Assembly: GCA_946533175.1 (NCBI GenBank)
Contig: CAMNBS010000032.1
Span: forward strand, 1-11,822
Reading direction: 5' to 3'
Length of the DNA: 11,822 nucleotides
DNA from: an uncultured Clostridia bacterium
GTDB lineage: Bacteria > Bacillota_I > Bacilli_A > RF39 > UBA660
A model generated the notes under the pieces. That model was not told the origin of the DNA, ran no database searches, and worked only from the letters and a program-made list of their open reading frames with translations. Both the position numbers and the translations under genes were made by a program. Positions 1 through 6,017 of the stretch are shown here, in pieces (the first letter of the stretch is position 1; each line of letters opens with the position of its first letter).

Positions 1-104
1 TCTTTCTTATTAAAGAATATTAAATAAATGACTACTGCTATTAATAATACAAGAATGACACTCATTATAATAATTAATAAATTTTGTTCCTTTTCTTGTT
101 CCAT
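1..104 (-). CDS. N-terminal fragment of a membrane-anchored protein (runs off the window)
   Basis: Read leftward, an ATG at 104 follows a strong Shine-Dalgarno (AGAGGAG, then 5-7 nt) and stays open to the window edge, giving 34 full codons. The peptide starts with a short charged stretch (MEQEKEQN). A long hydrophobic run of Leu, Ile and Val follows at about residues 9-31, ending in FFNKK. This looks like a single membrane-spanning anchor close to the N-terminus, the same design as the two Ig-like surface proteins further right, but nothing here identifies the outer domain. It has its own near-consensus promoter at 133-161. The function is unknown because the body of the protein lies outside the window. 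A rightward open frame over the same bases is judged a shadow because it lacks comparable start signals. Confidence 0.75.
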   Translation of the reverse strand, partial: MEQEKEQNLLIIIMSVILVLLIAVVIYLIFFNKK

Positions 105-132
105 TTCTAACTCCTCTTTTCCTTACAGCACG

Positions 133-161
133 ATTGTATATATAATATATATGGATGTCAA
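133..161 (-). promoter_or_regulatory. Sigma-A-type promoter of the partial gene at the left edge
   Basis: On the minus strand TTGACA (156-161) is followed by exactly 17 nt and TACAAT (133-138), an 11/12 match to the consensus. An A/T-only stretch upstream could act as an UP element. Transcription would start near base 126, giving a leader of about 22 nt that carries the AGAGGAG ribosome-binding site of the edge gene. Confidence 0.75.
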
Positions 162-259
162 TAATAATTATTATATTTATAGTGCTTTTAATGTAAAAAA
201 ATGTAAATATAAGTATTTAAACAAAAGATAAATATTTTTTGTATTTTTACTATAAGATG

Positions 260-288
260 TTGAATCATATTTCCACTTTTGCTAATAT
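260..288 (+). promoter_or_regulatory. Promoter of the small toxin-like ORF
   Basis: TTGAAT (260-265), a 17-nt spacer and TAATAT (283-288). A TG dinucleotide placed one base upstream of the -10 makes it an extended -10 element. Each hexamer matches consensus at 4 of 6 positions. Predicted start near base 295, giving a leader of about 60 nt before the ATG at 355. This assignment is by inspection only. Confidence 0.5.
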
Positions 289-309
289 TAGATACAGGAA
301 ATACTAACT

Positions 310-345
310 ATTGAGTACTTGCCATCTTTCTCATAGGAAGGAGGC
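310..345 (+). promoter_or_regulatory. Leader structure that masks the Shine-Dalgarno of the toxin-like ORF
   Basis: The leader contains GCC (321-323) and CTTTC (326-330), a five-base loop, then GGAAG (336-340) and GGC (343-345). These pair (one G-U) into a stem whose right arm is the ribosome-binding site GGAAGGAGG (336-344). Immediately upstream, ATTGAGTACTT (310-320) is a perfect 11-base reverse complement of 442-452 inside the ORF, so a long-range 5'-to-body pairing is also possible. Both features are typical of type I toxin mRNAs, which are made in a translation-inert form. The structures are read by eye and no energies were computed. Confidence 0.5.
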
Positions 346-354
346 TTGATAATT

Positions 355-525
355 ATGAAGAAAAAAGATTTATTAATCTCTTTTCAAATATTAATCATCA
401 TTTTGTTAATAATATCATTATTGGTATTAATTATGAAAAAAAAGTACTCAATCATACGATTAAGTACTAACACTCTTTATAGGGTAAGTACTCAACACGC
501 AAAAGTTAAGTATTTCCCTTTTTAA
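355..525 (+). CDS. 56-aa single-helix peptide, candidate type I (holin-like) toxin
   Basis: The ORF starts at ATG 355, about 10 nt after a full AAGGAGG site, and ends at TAA 523-525. The peptide opens with MKKKD and has one uninterrupted hydrophobic helix at about residues 6-27, rich in Leu and Ile. A basic MKKK follows, then a polar tail of about 26 residues ending YFPF. Size, topology and basic flanks resemble the TxpA/BsrG and 'putative holin-like toxin' peptides of Firmicutes, which damage the membrane when over-translated. I recognise the class, not a specific family member. The toxin reading rests mainly on context: a sequestered ribosome-binding site, an antisense promoter just beyond the stop, and an antisense terminator within the codons for residues 28-38. 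It could instead be a harmless small membrane protein. It lies alone between leftward genes on both sides. Confidence 0.6.
   Translation: MKKKDLLISFQILIIILLIISLLVLIMKKKYSIIRLSTNTLYRVSTQHAKVKYFPF
436..468 (-). terminator. Leftward intrinsic terminator inside the toxin-like ORF
   Basis: On the minus strand AGTACTTAATC (458-468), loop GTAT, GATTGAGTACT (443-453) form an 11-bp stem with a single U-G pair, followed at once by seven to eight T residues (436-442/443). It faces against the + strand ORF and has no leftward protein gene to serve, so an antisense RNA is the simplest user. In the sense strand the same bases encode the end of the helix and the basic MKKKY segment. Confidence 0.75.
442..496. 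repeat. Three AAGTACT(C)AA repeats, plus an inverted copy in the leader
   Basis: AAGTACTCAAT occurs at 442-452, TAAGTACTAAC at 461-471 and TAAGTACTCAAC at 485-496. A reverse-complement copy, ATTGAGTACTT, lies at 310-320. Because AGTACT is itself a palindrome, the copies can pair in several alternative ways in the sense mRNA and in the antisense RNA. They look like RNA-structure elements rather than a CRISPR or an integration site. Confidence 0.6.
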
Positions 526-527
526 TA

Positions 528-551
528 TATGTAAGTTCCCTTACTTACATA
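528..551. other. Perfect 9-bp hairpin between the toxin-like ORF and the antisense promoter
   Basis: Bases 528-536 and 543-551 are exact reverse complements (core ATGTAAGT/ACTTACAT) around the six-base loop TCCCTT. On the + strand it is not followed by a T-run, so it is a poor terminator. On the minus strand it forms the first structure of the predicted antisense RNA. It may work as the first contact between the two RNAs. Confidence 0.6.
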
Positions 552-554
552 CTT

Positions 555-583
555 ATAATATCATGTTTAATTTTTATTATCAA
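555..583 (-). promoter_or_regulatory. Antisense promoter facing the toxin-like ORF
   Basis: On the minus strand TTGATA (578-583), a 17-nt spacer and TATTAT (555-560) match the sigma-A consensus at 10 of 12 positions. This is better than the promoter assigned to the ORF itself, as expected when an antisense RNA must outnumber its target. The predicted start is close to 548. It could alternatively serve a longer leftward transcript, but the terminator at 436-468 would stop it. Confidence 0.6.
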
Positions 584-592
584 GCATTTTTG

Positions 593-630
593 TTTACATC
601 ATCATTAGTGTGAATAAATGTAAATTATTT
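593..630 (+). terminator. Weak possible terminator of the toxin-like mRNA
   Basis: TTTACAT (593-599) and ATGTAAA (618-624) form a 7-bp stem with an 18-base loop, followed by TTATTT. The stem is A/T-rich and the loop large, so this is a poor intrinsic terminator. It is listed because no better rightward stop is visible before the convergent pseudouridine synthase gene. Confidence 0.25.
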
Positions 631-1289
631 CATTTAACAATTTCTAAAAATTCTTTAGGAATAGCAGTTTCAAATATTACTTTTTTATTAGTTACCGGAT
701 GAATTATTTCTAAATAATTGGCATGTAAACATAATCTTCTTAATGGATCAAATTTTTTTTCACTATATTTTTTATCACCAACAATACTATTTCCAATATC
801 ATTAAGATGAACACGAATTTGATTTTTTCGACCTGTTTTAATTTTTATTTTTAACAAACTAAACTTGTTATTATGTTTTAGTTGTTCGTATTCCGTAATA
901 GCTAATTTACCATTTTTAGAATCATTGGTACTATAAACAAGTAATGTTTTAGTTTCCATTAGATAAGACTTTATTACTTCTTTATCTTTCGTAATACCAT
1001 GAACAACTGCTACATAACCACGTTTAGTTTCTTTATCCCAATTATTTTGTAATTTATATTTTATTTTTTCATTTTTGGCAAATATCACTAAACCACTTGT
1101 ATCTTTATCAAGTCGATGAACAATAAAGATTTTATTATTTTTATTTTTTCTTTTTTCATACATTAAAACTTGATGAAATAATGTTTTTTCTTTTTCATTA
1201 TTGGTACTAACAGTTAATAAATGAGCTTTTTTATTAACAACAAGAATACTTTTATCTTCGTAAATAATATCTAATTTATCATTCTTCAT
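630..1289 (-). CDS. RluA-family RNA pseudouridine synthase
   Basis: Isomerises selected uridines in rRNA or tRNA to pseudouridine. The 219-aa protein carries the family signature HRLDKDTSG at residues 58-66, with the catalytic aspartate at 61, and the later conserved GRKNQIRVHL (153-162) and LCLHA (186-190). It begins directly with the catalytic fold (IIYEDKSILVVNK) and has no N-terminal S4 RNA-binding domain, so it is a short member nearer RluA/RluC-like proteins than RluD; the target site cannot be told. The start at 1289 is chosen because GAGG lies 7 nt upstream; the 14 codons open upstream in the same frame have no site and lie inside the previous gene. It overlaps that gene by 11 bases (ATGAAGAATGA), implying translational coupling. 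The stop is TGA, and no intrinsic terminator is evident behind it. Confidence 0.93.
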   Translation of the reverse strand: MKNDKLDIIYEDKSILVVNKKAHLLTVSTNNEKEKTLFHQVLMYEKRKNKNNKIFIVHRLDKDTSGLVIFAKNEKIKYKLQNNWDKETKRGYVAVVHGITKDKEVIKSYLMETKTLLVYSTNDSKNGKLAITEYEQLKHNNKFSLLKIKIKTGRKNQIRVHLNDIGNSIVGDKKYSEKKFDPLRRLCLHANYLEIIHPVTNKKVIFETAIPKEFLEIVK

Positions 1290-2517
1290 CAAGTAACCTC
1301 TTAATAGCGCATAAAACAGCCAGTCTTCCATATTGATAAGTTAAAGATCCTTGTTGATAAGCAATATAAGGAGAACGAATTGGACCATCACAGCTTATTT
1401 CAATACTACTTCCTTGAGTAAAACTACCACTAGCCATAATAATTTTATCCGAATATCCTGGCATATCAGATGGAACAGGTTTTACATAATTATCAATAGC
1501 ACTCATTGCTTGAATTCCTTCAACATATCGAATAAGTTTATCAGGATTATTAAAGGTTATCGCTAAAACAATATCGACTTGTTCTTCATTATATTTAGGA
1601 TTAGTAAAATAACCTAATTCTTCTAGTATTAAACTGGCAAATATATTGGTTTTTAAACTACTTGCAATAACACTAGGAGCCATATAAAGTCCTTTTAAAA
1701 ATTCTTTGTTCATATTTTGACTTGGACCTACTTCAGCTCCTTGTCCAGGTACAGTAAGACGTTCGGCAACTAAATCGACTAAATTACTTTTCCCTGCAAC
1801 ATAAGCTCCATTGGAAGCTACTCCACCACCTAAGTTTTTAATTAAAGATCCTACCATTATATCACATCCTATTTCTTTGGATGTTGGATTTAAATAATCC
1901 GTCATTTCACAATAACAGTTATCAACCATAATAATAATATCTTTTTGAATATTTTTAATAAAGGCAACAACCTTTTTTATTTTATCTAGATTAATCGCTA
2001 AACGATTAGAATACCCTCTACTACGTTGAATTTCAATAACTTTAACTTTTCTTCTTTTTAAATAATCTTCTATTTTGGCATAATCAAAATCATTATTAAC
2101 TAAATCAATATAATCAAAATGTATTCCAAAAGACTTCAAAGAACTAGGGTTATCTTTAATACCAATTACTTCATCTAAAGTATCGTATGGAAGTCCAGAA
2201 ATAGATAATAATGTATCATTAGGACGCAATAATCCAAAGAAAGTAACGGTGAGAGCATGCGTACCAGATATAAATTGACTACGTACTAAAGCTTTTTCAC
2301 TATCTAAAACATTCGCAAAAACATTATCTATCTTATCACGCCCAGTATCATTATAACCATACCCTGTTGTTCCATGAAAATCTGTTTCACTAACTCTATT
2401 TTCTTTAAAAGCTTTAAGAACTTTATTACTATAAAAAGATTCTAATTGATCTATTTTTTGAAACAAGTTCTCATCCAATATTTTTTGATCAACTTTTTTA
2501 ACTAATTCTTCGAACAT
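1279..2517 (-). CDS. YnbB-type PLP enzyme (methionine gamma-lyase / 'aluminium resistance' family)
   Basis: A fold-type I pyridoxal-phosphate enzyme of the family named after Bacillus subtilis YnbB and often labelled aluminium resistance protein or methionine gamma-lyase-like; the physiological reaction is not established. The 412-aa length is normal. Family hallmarks are TGYGYNDTGRDKIDN near residues 51-65, SGTHALT (84-90), VDNCYCEM with the PLP-ring aspartate (about 199), and GSLIKNLGGG, whose lysine (about 227) should form the Schiff base. The C-terminus has the typical PVPSDMPGY and RSPYIAYQQGSLTYQYGR segments. The start at 2517 is preferred because GGTGA sits 5 nt upstream; in-frame ATG, GTG and TTG codons further up would overlap that site. 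The gene begins inside the end of the dehydrogenase gene and its TGA stop overlaps the pseudouridine synthase start. Confidence 0.93.
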   Translation of the reverse strand: MFEELVKKVDQKILDENLFQKIDQLESFYSNKVLKAFKENRVSETDFHGTTGYGYNDTGRDKIDNVFANVLDSEKALVRSQFISGTHALTVTFFGLLRPNDTLLSISGLPYDTLDEVIGIKDNPSSLKSFGIHFDYIDLVNNDFDYAKIEDYLKRRKVKVIEIQRSRGYSNRLAINLDKIKKVVAFIKNIQKDIIIMVDNCYCEMTDYLNPTSKEIGCDIMVGSLIKNLGGGVASNGAYVAGKSNLVDLVAERLTVPGQGAEVGPSQNMNKEFLKGLYMAPSVIASSLKTNIFASLILEELGYFTNPKYNEEQVDIVLAITFNNPDKLIRYVEGIQAMSAIDNYVKPVPSDMPGYSDKIIMASGSFTQGSSIEISCDGPIRSPYIAYQQGSLTYQYGRLAVLCAIKRLLDEE

Positions 2518-3202
2518 CATTATCACCATCAATTCTAATTATACTTCCATTTTCTATTTTATTTTTAAGACTATCATTAATTACTTCAACAACTTTTTTA
2601 ACACTTATTAATGCTTTTTGACCAATACGCTTCATTTCTTTTTCTAAATAATTCTTATCCATCATTTTAGTCGTAGAAGTATTAATCCAATTAGGACAAA
2701 TACTAATTATTTTGTTATTACTTACTAAAGAAAGGTTTTTAGTTATAAGATTAATTCCAGCTTTAGAAGCATTATAATCAACACTATAAACATTTCCTGT
2801 ATCAATCCCATCAGTACTTGAAATATTAACAATATAACCATCCTTCATTATCTCTTCAAAATATTTTATCATCAGAAAAGTTCCAACTAAATTAACTTCT
2901 AAAACCTTCATAAATTCTTCTTTAGTCTTATCCATATAATAATTATCTAAAGATATAGCAGCATTATTTATTAAAAGATCAACATGTCCATATTTTTCTT
3001 TGACATAATTAAACAAATTTTGAATACTTTCTTCGCTTGATAAATCTAAATAAACTTTGTCTCCATCAACATTTTTTAATTTTTCTCTATTTTGATAATA
3101 GGTTAAAATAAGTTTATTATTTGGTGAATAAAACTGTGCTAAAGCTTTTCCAAGATCACTACTAGCTCCAGTAATTAAAATAATCTTATTTTCTTCGTTC
3201 AT
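2498..3202 (-). CDS. Short-chain dehydrogenase/reductase (classical SDR)
   Basis: An NAD(P)-dependent oxidoreductase of 234 aa, the usual size for classical SDRs. Visible motifs are the cofactor loop TGASSDLG (11-18), in which aspartate replaces the middle glycine as in many 'TGASxDIG' members; NNAA (79-82); the catalytic asparagine in EVNLVG (104); serine in NISST (128-129); and the YNASK dyad with Tyr143 and Lys147. All catalytic residues are therefore present. The substrate cannot be read; FabG-like 3-oxoacyl reductase or sugar/polyol dehydrogenase activity is possible, and the C-terminal part is short. The start at 3202 follows AGGAG by 7 nt. It is the first gene of the operon with the YnbB-like enzyme and the pseudouridine synthase, overlapping the former by about 20 bases. 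Confidence 0.9.
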   Translation of the reverse strand: MNEENKIILITGASSDLGKALAQFYSPNNKLILTYYQNREKLKNVDGDKVYLDLSSEESIQNLFNYVKEKYGHVDLLINNAAISLDNYYMDKTKEEFMKVLEVNLVGTFLMIKYFEEIMKDGYIVNISSTDGIDTGNVYSVDYNASKAGINLITKNLSLVSNNKIISICPNWINTSTTKMMDKNYLEKEMKRIGQKALISVKKVVEVINDSLKNKIENGSIIRIDGDNDVRRIS

Positions 3203-3226
3203 ATCATATCTCCTACAAACACTTAT

Positions 3227-3258
3227 ATGTTATCATATTTTTTTATAATCGACAACAA
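3227..3258 (-). promoter_or_regulatory. Probable promoter of the SDR-ynbB-rluA operon
   Basis: The operon needs its own promoter because a terminator ends at 3262. In the 60 bases between them the minus strand offers TTGTTG (3253-3258) with TATGAT (3232-3237) at 15-nt spacing, or the overlapping TTGTCG with TAACAT at 17 nt. Neither is ideal, so the exact element is uncertain. Confidence 0.35.
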
Positions 3259-3261
3259 TAG

Positions 3262-3285
3262 AAAAAGCAAGATCAACTCTTGCTT
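3262..3285 (-). terminator. Intrinsic terminator of the large Ig-like surface protein gene
   Basis: On the minus strand AAGCAAGA, loop GTTGA, TCTTGCTT form an 8-bp stem (3265-3272 with 3278-3285) followed by a T-run (3262-3266). The stem begins within the TAA stop codon at 3284-3286, so the mRNA ends almost directly after translation. It separates this gene from the dehydrogenase operon downstream. Confidence 0.8.
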
Positions 3286-5548
3286 ATAAACTTATTTCAA
3301 ATGGACTACTACTTGTACCAAGTCCACTTGTTATTTTTACCGTTGCTTTTATATGAATGGTTGGTCTTACTGAATGAAAAGCTGAATAGCTAGTATGTTT
3401 ATACAAATTACCAGTATTCAAAAGATGACGCATATATGTCTTACCATCATTTTCTTTTTGATCACTAAATGGGGTTAACGTCCAGGATTCCTCACGGCTA
3501 TAAGAAGGAGTTGTAGCAAACAATTCACTCGCTCTAATTATACCTACTTTTCCAGTAAAGGTTTTACCACTTTCCTTTGTATATTTATGACAATTCTTAG
3601 TTGTTATGGTATCTAATAAACTACTATTATCACTACAGATTGTTCCCTTGTAATTACTATTATAAGGATAAAAACCTAAATAATATGTTCCATCATCCAT
3701 CATATTTTTATAATTAGTAGGGATATTATTATACCAAATATTATTTAAATAATAATCCCAATAATAACCATATTCTGATTTCATACTATTTGTACTTTTT
3801 CCAAAATATATGCTACTAGATAATGATTGTTCTAATTTAGAGCCATTATTCCCTACAAGAAAGTTTACTCTTATTAATTTAGTTTTATTATCTTCAATAC
3901 TAACAATACGATATAAATCATTATTAAACTTTACATATTCACCACTACTTCTGGTATTCAGTAAATCATTCTTTTTAGGAGCTGATTTTGCACTCGTTAT
4001 GGTAAATGGATCATTTTTAGTACCTGATCCTAAAAAAGAGATATTATTTTTTAAATAAATAACTGGTCTTATTCCCCGAGCATTTGTAGCAGGATTTCGA
4101 CCACTACCATCCATTGAACCACTTTCATAATTTATACTCCAAATATCCGTTGAAGTACGCGCATTAATTAGCCACCAATAAAGTCCGATATGTAAATAAC
4201 ACTTTTTATGAACGGTATTACGACAATTTAAATTATACTCCGTTGTACTTAATAAGCCAACGGGAGCATTTACAGACTTATTATTTCCATAATTCCAAAC
4301 TGAATTATTAATAACAAGTTTTTCTTTATTTTCTAAAGTATCATAAAAATCTTCATTTAACCATTGATAAGCCCATGATCCCTTATATTCTATATTTTTT
4401 CCCCAACCAAGAGAAACAACATTATCATCTGTAATAAGTTTTATCGACCCATCCTTATAAAGAGCTAATATACGCCATAATTGGCCGGAATACCATAAAT
4501 AATTATAATTAACACAGCCATTATCTCCAGAGAAATAAATAGTTCCATCACTATCAGTATAAGTTGAAGAACAATTGGATTTTTTTATTTTATCTTTCAA
4601 CATAGTACTAGCTAGTGTACCACGATTTTCTACCTCAACCTTTATTTCAGCAGTAACACCATCAACGGATACAGTTATAGTAGCTTCTCCAGCACTTATA
4701 CCTTTAATATTTCCTAAATTATCCACCGTAACAACTTTTTCATTACTACTTTTCCACAATTGTTGTTCAATATTAGCATCAGCTGGATTAATAACAATTT
4801 CTAATTTTTTACTATCCCCTGTTTTAATTGTTAATGGTGATTTATCTTTAAAACTAACACTTTCAACTTTAATCTTGGGAGGAATAACTTCTTCTTTAAT
4901 AACATTAATATTAACACTTCCTAATATACTATTATTAACAATAATCGTTATTTTAGAAGTTCCTTCACTTTCAGCGGTGACGATTTCATTACTTAAACTA
5001 ACAACACTTGAATTATCATTATTAATTTCATATTTAGTAATATATCCATCTTCGGGAATAATACTAAAAATATCTTTTACTTCAAGTTTATCCCCAATTT
5101 TTAGCTCAATATTATCATCTTTTACTTCTATTTTCTCAACTGGTTTATTTAAAGTTCCTTGATAAACAATAATATTAGCAGTATCTTTATACTCTTTTCC
5201 ATTTTCATCAACATAAGTAGCCATAACAATAAAACTTCCTAATTGATTTCCTAATACTGTTCCATCAGTACTAATTGATCCAATAGATATATTACTACTA
5301 TCCCACTTGATTATAGCATTATTTATTATTTCTTCATTGACTACTAACTTAGCCTTTAATTTCTCTTGCTCGCCTATCTTTACATATAATTCTTTATTCT
5401 CAATTTGAAAAGAAATTATTTTTTCCTTATTTTTAGGTAAAAGCAAATAAACTAATAAAGCAATAACAACAATAACTAAACTAACTAATATTATATTTAA
5501 AAGACGACTATTTTTCTTTTTTTCAAAAATGTGTACATTATTACTCAT
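3284..5548 (-). CDS. Membrane-anchored surface protein: three Ig-like domains and two LWRI/RPVIYLK modules
   Basis: A 754-aa protein with a short basic cytoplasmic end (EKKKNSR), one hydrophobic helix at about residues 17-37, then an extracellular body. Residues 45-130, 135-217 and 226-307 are three bacterial Ig-like (Big_2-type) domains, recognisable by LKIGD/TIKTGD openings, WKSSNEKVVTVD-like middles and GEATITV endings. The C-terminal half holds two diverged copies of a roughly 200-aa module, about 320-520 and 528-753. Each has L(W/Y)RI followed by KLI, then a VG(L/I)(L/I) strand, then IRPVIYLK or VRPTIHIK and a closing G.GT..(D/S)PF.I. Such modules occur in repeated secreted or anchored proteins of gut Firmicutes, possibly C-type-lectin-like (DUF6273-like); ligand binding is an inference. 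There is no sorting signal. ATG 5548 is used because AGGTGG lies 8 nt upstream; an in-frame GTG at 5560 falls inside that site. Monocistronic. Confidence 0.85.
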   Translation of the reverse strand: MSNNVHIFEKKKNSRLLNIILVSLVIVVIALLVYLLLPKNKEKIISFQIENKELYVKIGEQEKLKAKLVVNEEIINNAIIKWDSSNISIGSISTDGTVLGNQLGSFIVMATYVDENGKEYKDTANIIVYQGTLNKPVEKIEVKDDNIELKIGDKLEVKDIFSIIPEDGYITKYEINNDNSSVVSLSNEIVTAESEGTSKITIIVNNSILGSVNINVIKEEVIPPKIKVESVSFKDKSPLTIKTGDSKKLEIVINPADANIEQQLWKSSNEKVVTVDNLGNIKGISAGEATITVSVDGVTAEIKVEVENRGTLASTMLKDKIKKSNCSSTYTDSDGTIYFSGDNGCVNYNYLWYSGQLWRILALYKDGSIKLITDDNVVSLGWGKNIEYKGSWAYQWLNEDFYDTLENKEKLVINNSVWNYGNNKSVNAPVGLLSTTEYNLNCRNTVHKKCYLHIGLYWWLINARTSTDIWSINYESGSMDGSGRNPATNARGIRPVIYLKNNISFLGSGTKNDPFTITSAKSAPKKNDLLNTRSSGEYVKFNNDLYRIVSIEDNKTKLIRVNFLVGNNGSKLEQSLSSSIYFGKSTNSMKSEYGYYWDYYLNNIWYNNIPTNYKNMMDDGTYYLGFYPYNSNYKGTICSDNSSLLDTITTKNCHKYTKESGKTFTGKVGIIRASELFATTPSYSREESWTLTPFSDQKENDGKTYMRHLLNTGNLYKHTSYSAFHSVRPTIHIKATVKITSGLGTSSSPFEISL

Positions 5549-5556
5549 ATACATAT

Positions 5557-5598
5557 CCACCTATAATAGTATTATATCATAGAAAAAAATTATTTAAA
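5557..5598 (-). promoter_or_regulatory. Promoter and ribosome-binding site of the large surface protein gene
   Basis: On the minus strand TTTAAA (5593-5598), 16 nt, then a perfect TATAAT (5571-5576). Transcription would start near 5564, only a few bases before AGGTGG (5557-5562), which leads the ATG at 5548 by 8 nt. The leader is thus about 16 nt. This also argues against the upstream GTG start, which would give an almost leaderless mRNA. Confidence 0.6.
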
Positions 5599-5607
5599 TA
5601 AATTATT

Positions 5608-5633
5608 AAAAAAAAGAAATGATTTCACATTTC
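5608..5633 (-). terminator. Intrinsic terminator of the der operon
   Basis: On the minus strand GAAATG (5628-5633), six-base loop, CATTTC (5616-5621), extendable by one G-U and one A-U pair, is followed by eight T residues (5608-5615). It starts directly behind the TAG stop (5634-5636) of the small membrane protein gene, closing the six-gene operon before the promoter of the surface protein. Confidence 0.75.
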
Positions 5634-6017
5634 CTATTTTCGCTTATCTAATTCTAAAAAACTATATATTAAAATAAATATCAATAAAATACTCATAATT
5701 GTGTAATTAATTTGAAAATATTTCATTGTGCTTGTCATGACAACCATATACTCCCGCCATATTCGATAGATCAAAATAAACATATAAAAATGCATTCCAA
5801 CTTGCATAAAATTATAGATCAAATCTTCTTTATATATATCATTTTTAGATAGCCATTCAAGAATAATTTTAATTGAATAAATTAAATATAAACAAAGAAA
5901 AACATATCCAACTATTTTTACCTGTAAAATAACATTTAAAGATAAATAAATACCATAAAATTGTAATATAAAGAATACCATTCGAATAATAAAAATAACT
6001 TTCTTGAAAACATTCAT
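5634..6017 (-). CDS. Four-helix membrane protein of unknown function
   Basis: A 127-aa, strongly hydrophobic protein that I do not recognise. Hydrophobic segments lie at about residues 7-29, 33-54, 66-86 and 100-120. A charged loop (EWLSKNDIYKEDL) separates helices 2 and 3, an IWREY turn follows helix 3, and the C-terminus is basic (LDKRK). No catalytic motif is seen. Its ATG overlaps the TAA stop of the AAA+ gene (TAATG), so the two are almost certainly translationally coupled. That makes a physical or functional partnership of the ATPase with this membrane protein plausible, though unproven. It is the last gene of the der operon, with a terminator directly behind it. Confidence 0.8.
   Translation of the reverse strand: MNVFKKVIFIIRMVFFILQFYGIYLSLNVILQVKIVGYVFLCLYLIYSIKIILEWLSKNDIYKEDLIYNFMQVGMHFYMFILIYRIWREYMVVMTSTMKYFQINYTIMSILLIFILIYSFLELDKRK

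Larger units (their letters stand above)
436..548 (-). ncRNA. Predicted cis-antisense RNA (antitoxin candidate), about 113 nt
   Basis: A leftward promoter at 555-583 predicts a start near 548 and a leftward intrinsic terminator occupies 436-468, so an RNA of about 113 nt would be made opposite the last 90 bases of the toxin-like ORF and its 3' flank. Its 5' end folds into a small hairpin (GTAAGT, six-base loop, ACTTAC) whose loop is complementary to the matching loop in the sense mRNA, a possible kissing contact. This 3'-overlapping, convergent arrangement is the one known for txpA/ratA and bsrG/SR4 of Bacillus subtilis. The boundaries are inferred from signals only. Confidence 0.55.

Noticed and set aside
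28..231. A rightward open frame of 67 codons at the left edge
   Set aside because: It lacks a ribosome-binding site, its composition is low-complexity, and the opposite strand holds a gene start with both a strong Shine-Dalgarno and a near-consensus promoter.
442..496. CRISPR array or attachment site suggested by repeated AAGTACT units
   Set aside because: The units are only about 11 bp, imperfect, unevenly spaced, and explained by RNA stems and a terminator. No cas or integrase genes are present.
593..624. Terminator for the leftward pseudouridine synthase operon
   Set aside because: The stem exists, but on the minus strand it is followed by A residues rather than a T-run.
630..1281. Recoding of TGA as tryptophan (code 4), suggested by the AT-rich, Mollicutes-like character
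   Set aside because: Tryptophan is TGG in every gene examined, long reading frames carry no internal TGA, and TGA stops coincide with normal protein ends. The TGA of the YnbB-like gene is followed by TAA, so that single case would not be decisive.
4575..5162. A 195-codon rightward open frame inside the large surface protein gene
   Set aside because: It mirrors the Ig-like coding region, has no start signals, and its hydrophobic Ser/Leu/Ile-rich product is what antisense reading of Asn/Lys/Glu-rich codons yields. Other rightward frames inside leftward genes (1351-1566, 3810-4058, 6108-6314, 11214-11408) were dropped for the same reason.
3284..5548. LPXTG sortase anchoring or a cleaved signal peptide for the Ig-like proteins
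   Set aside because: No LPXTG-helix-basic tail is present at either C-terminus, and the N-terminal helices lack a clear cleavage motif. Uncleaved N-terminal anchors fit better.
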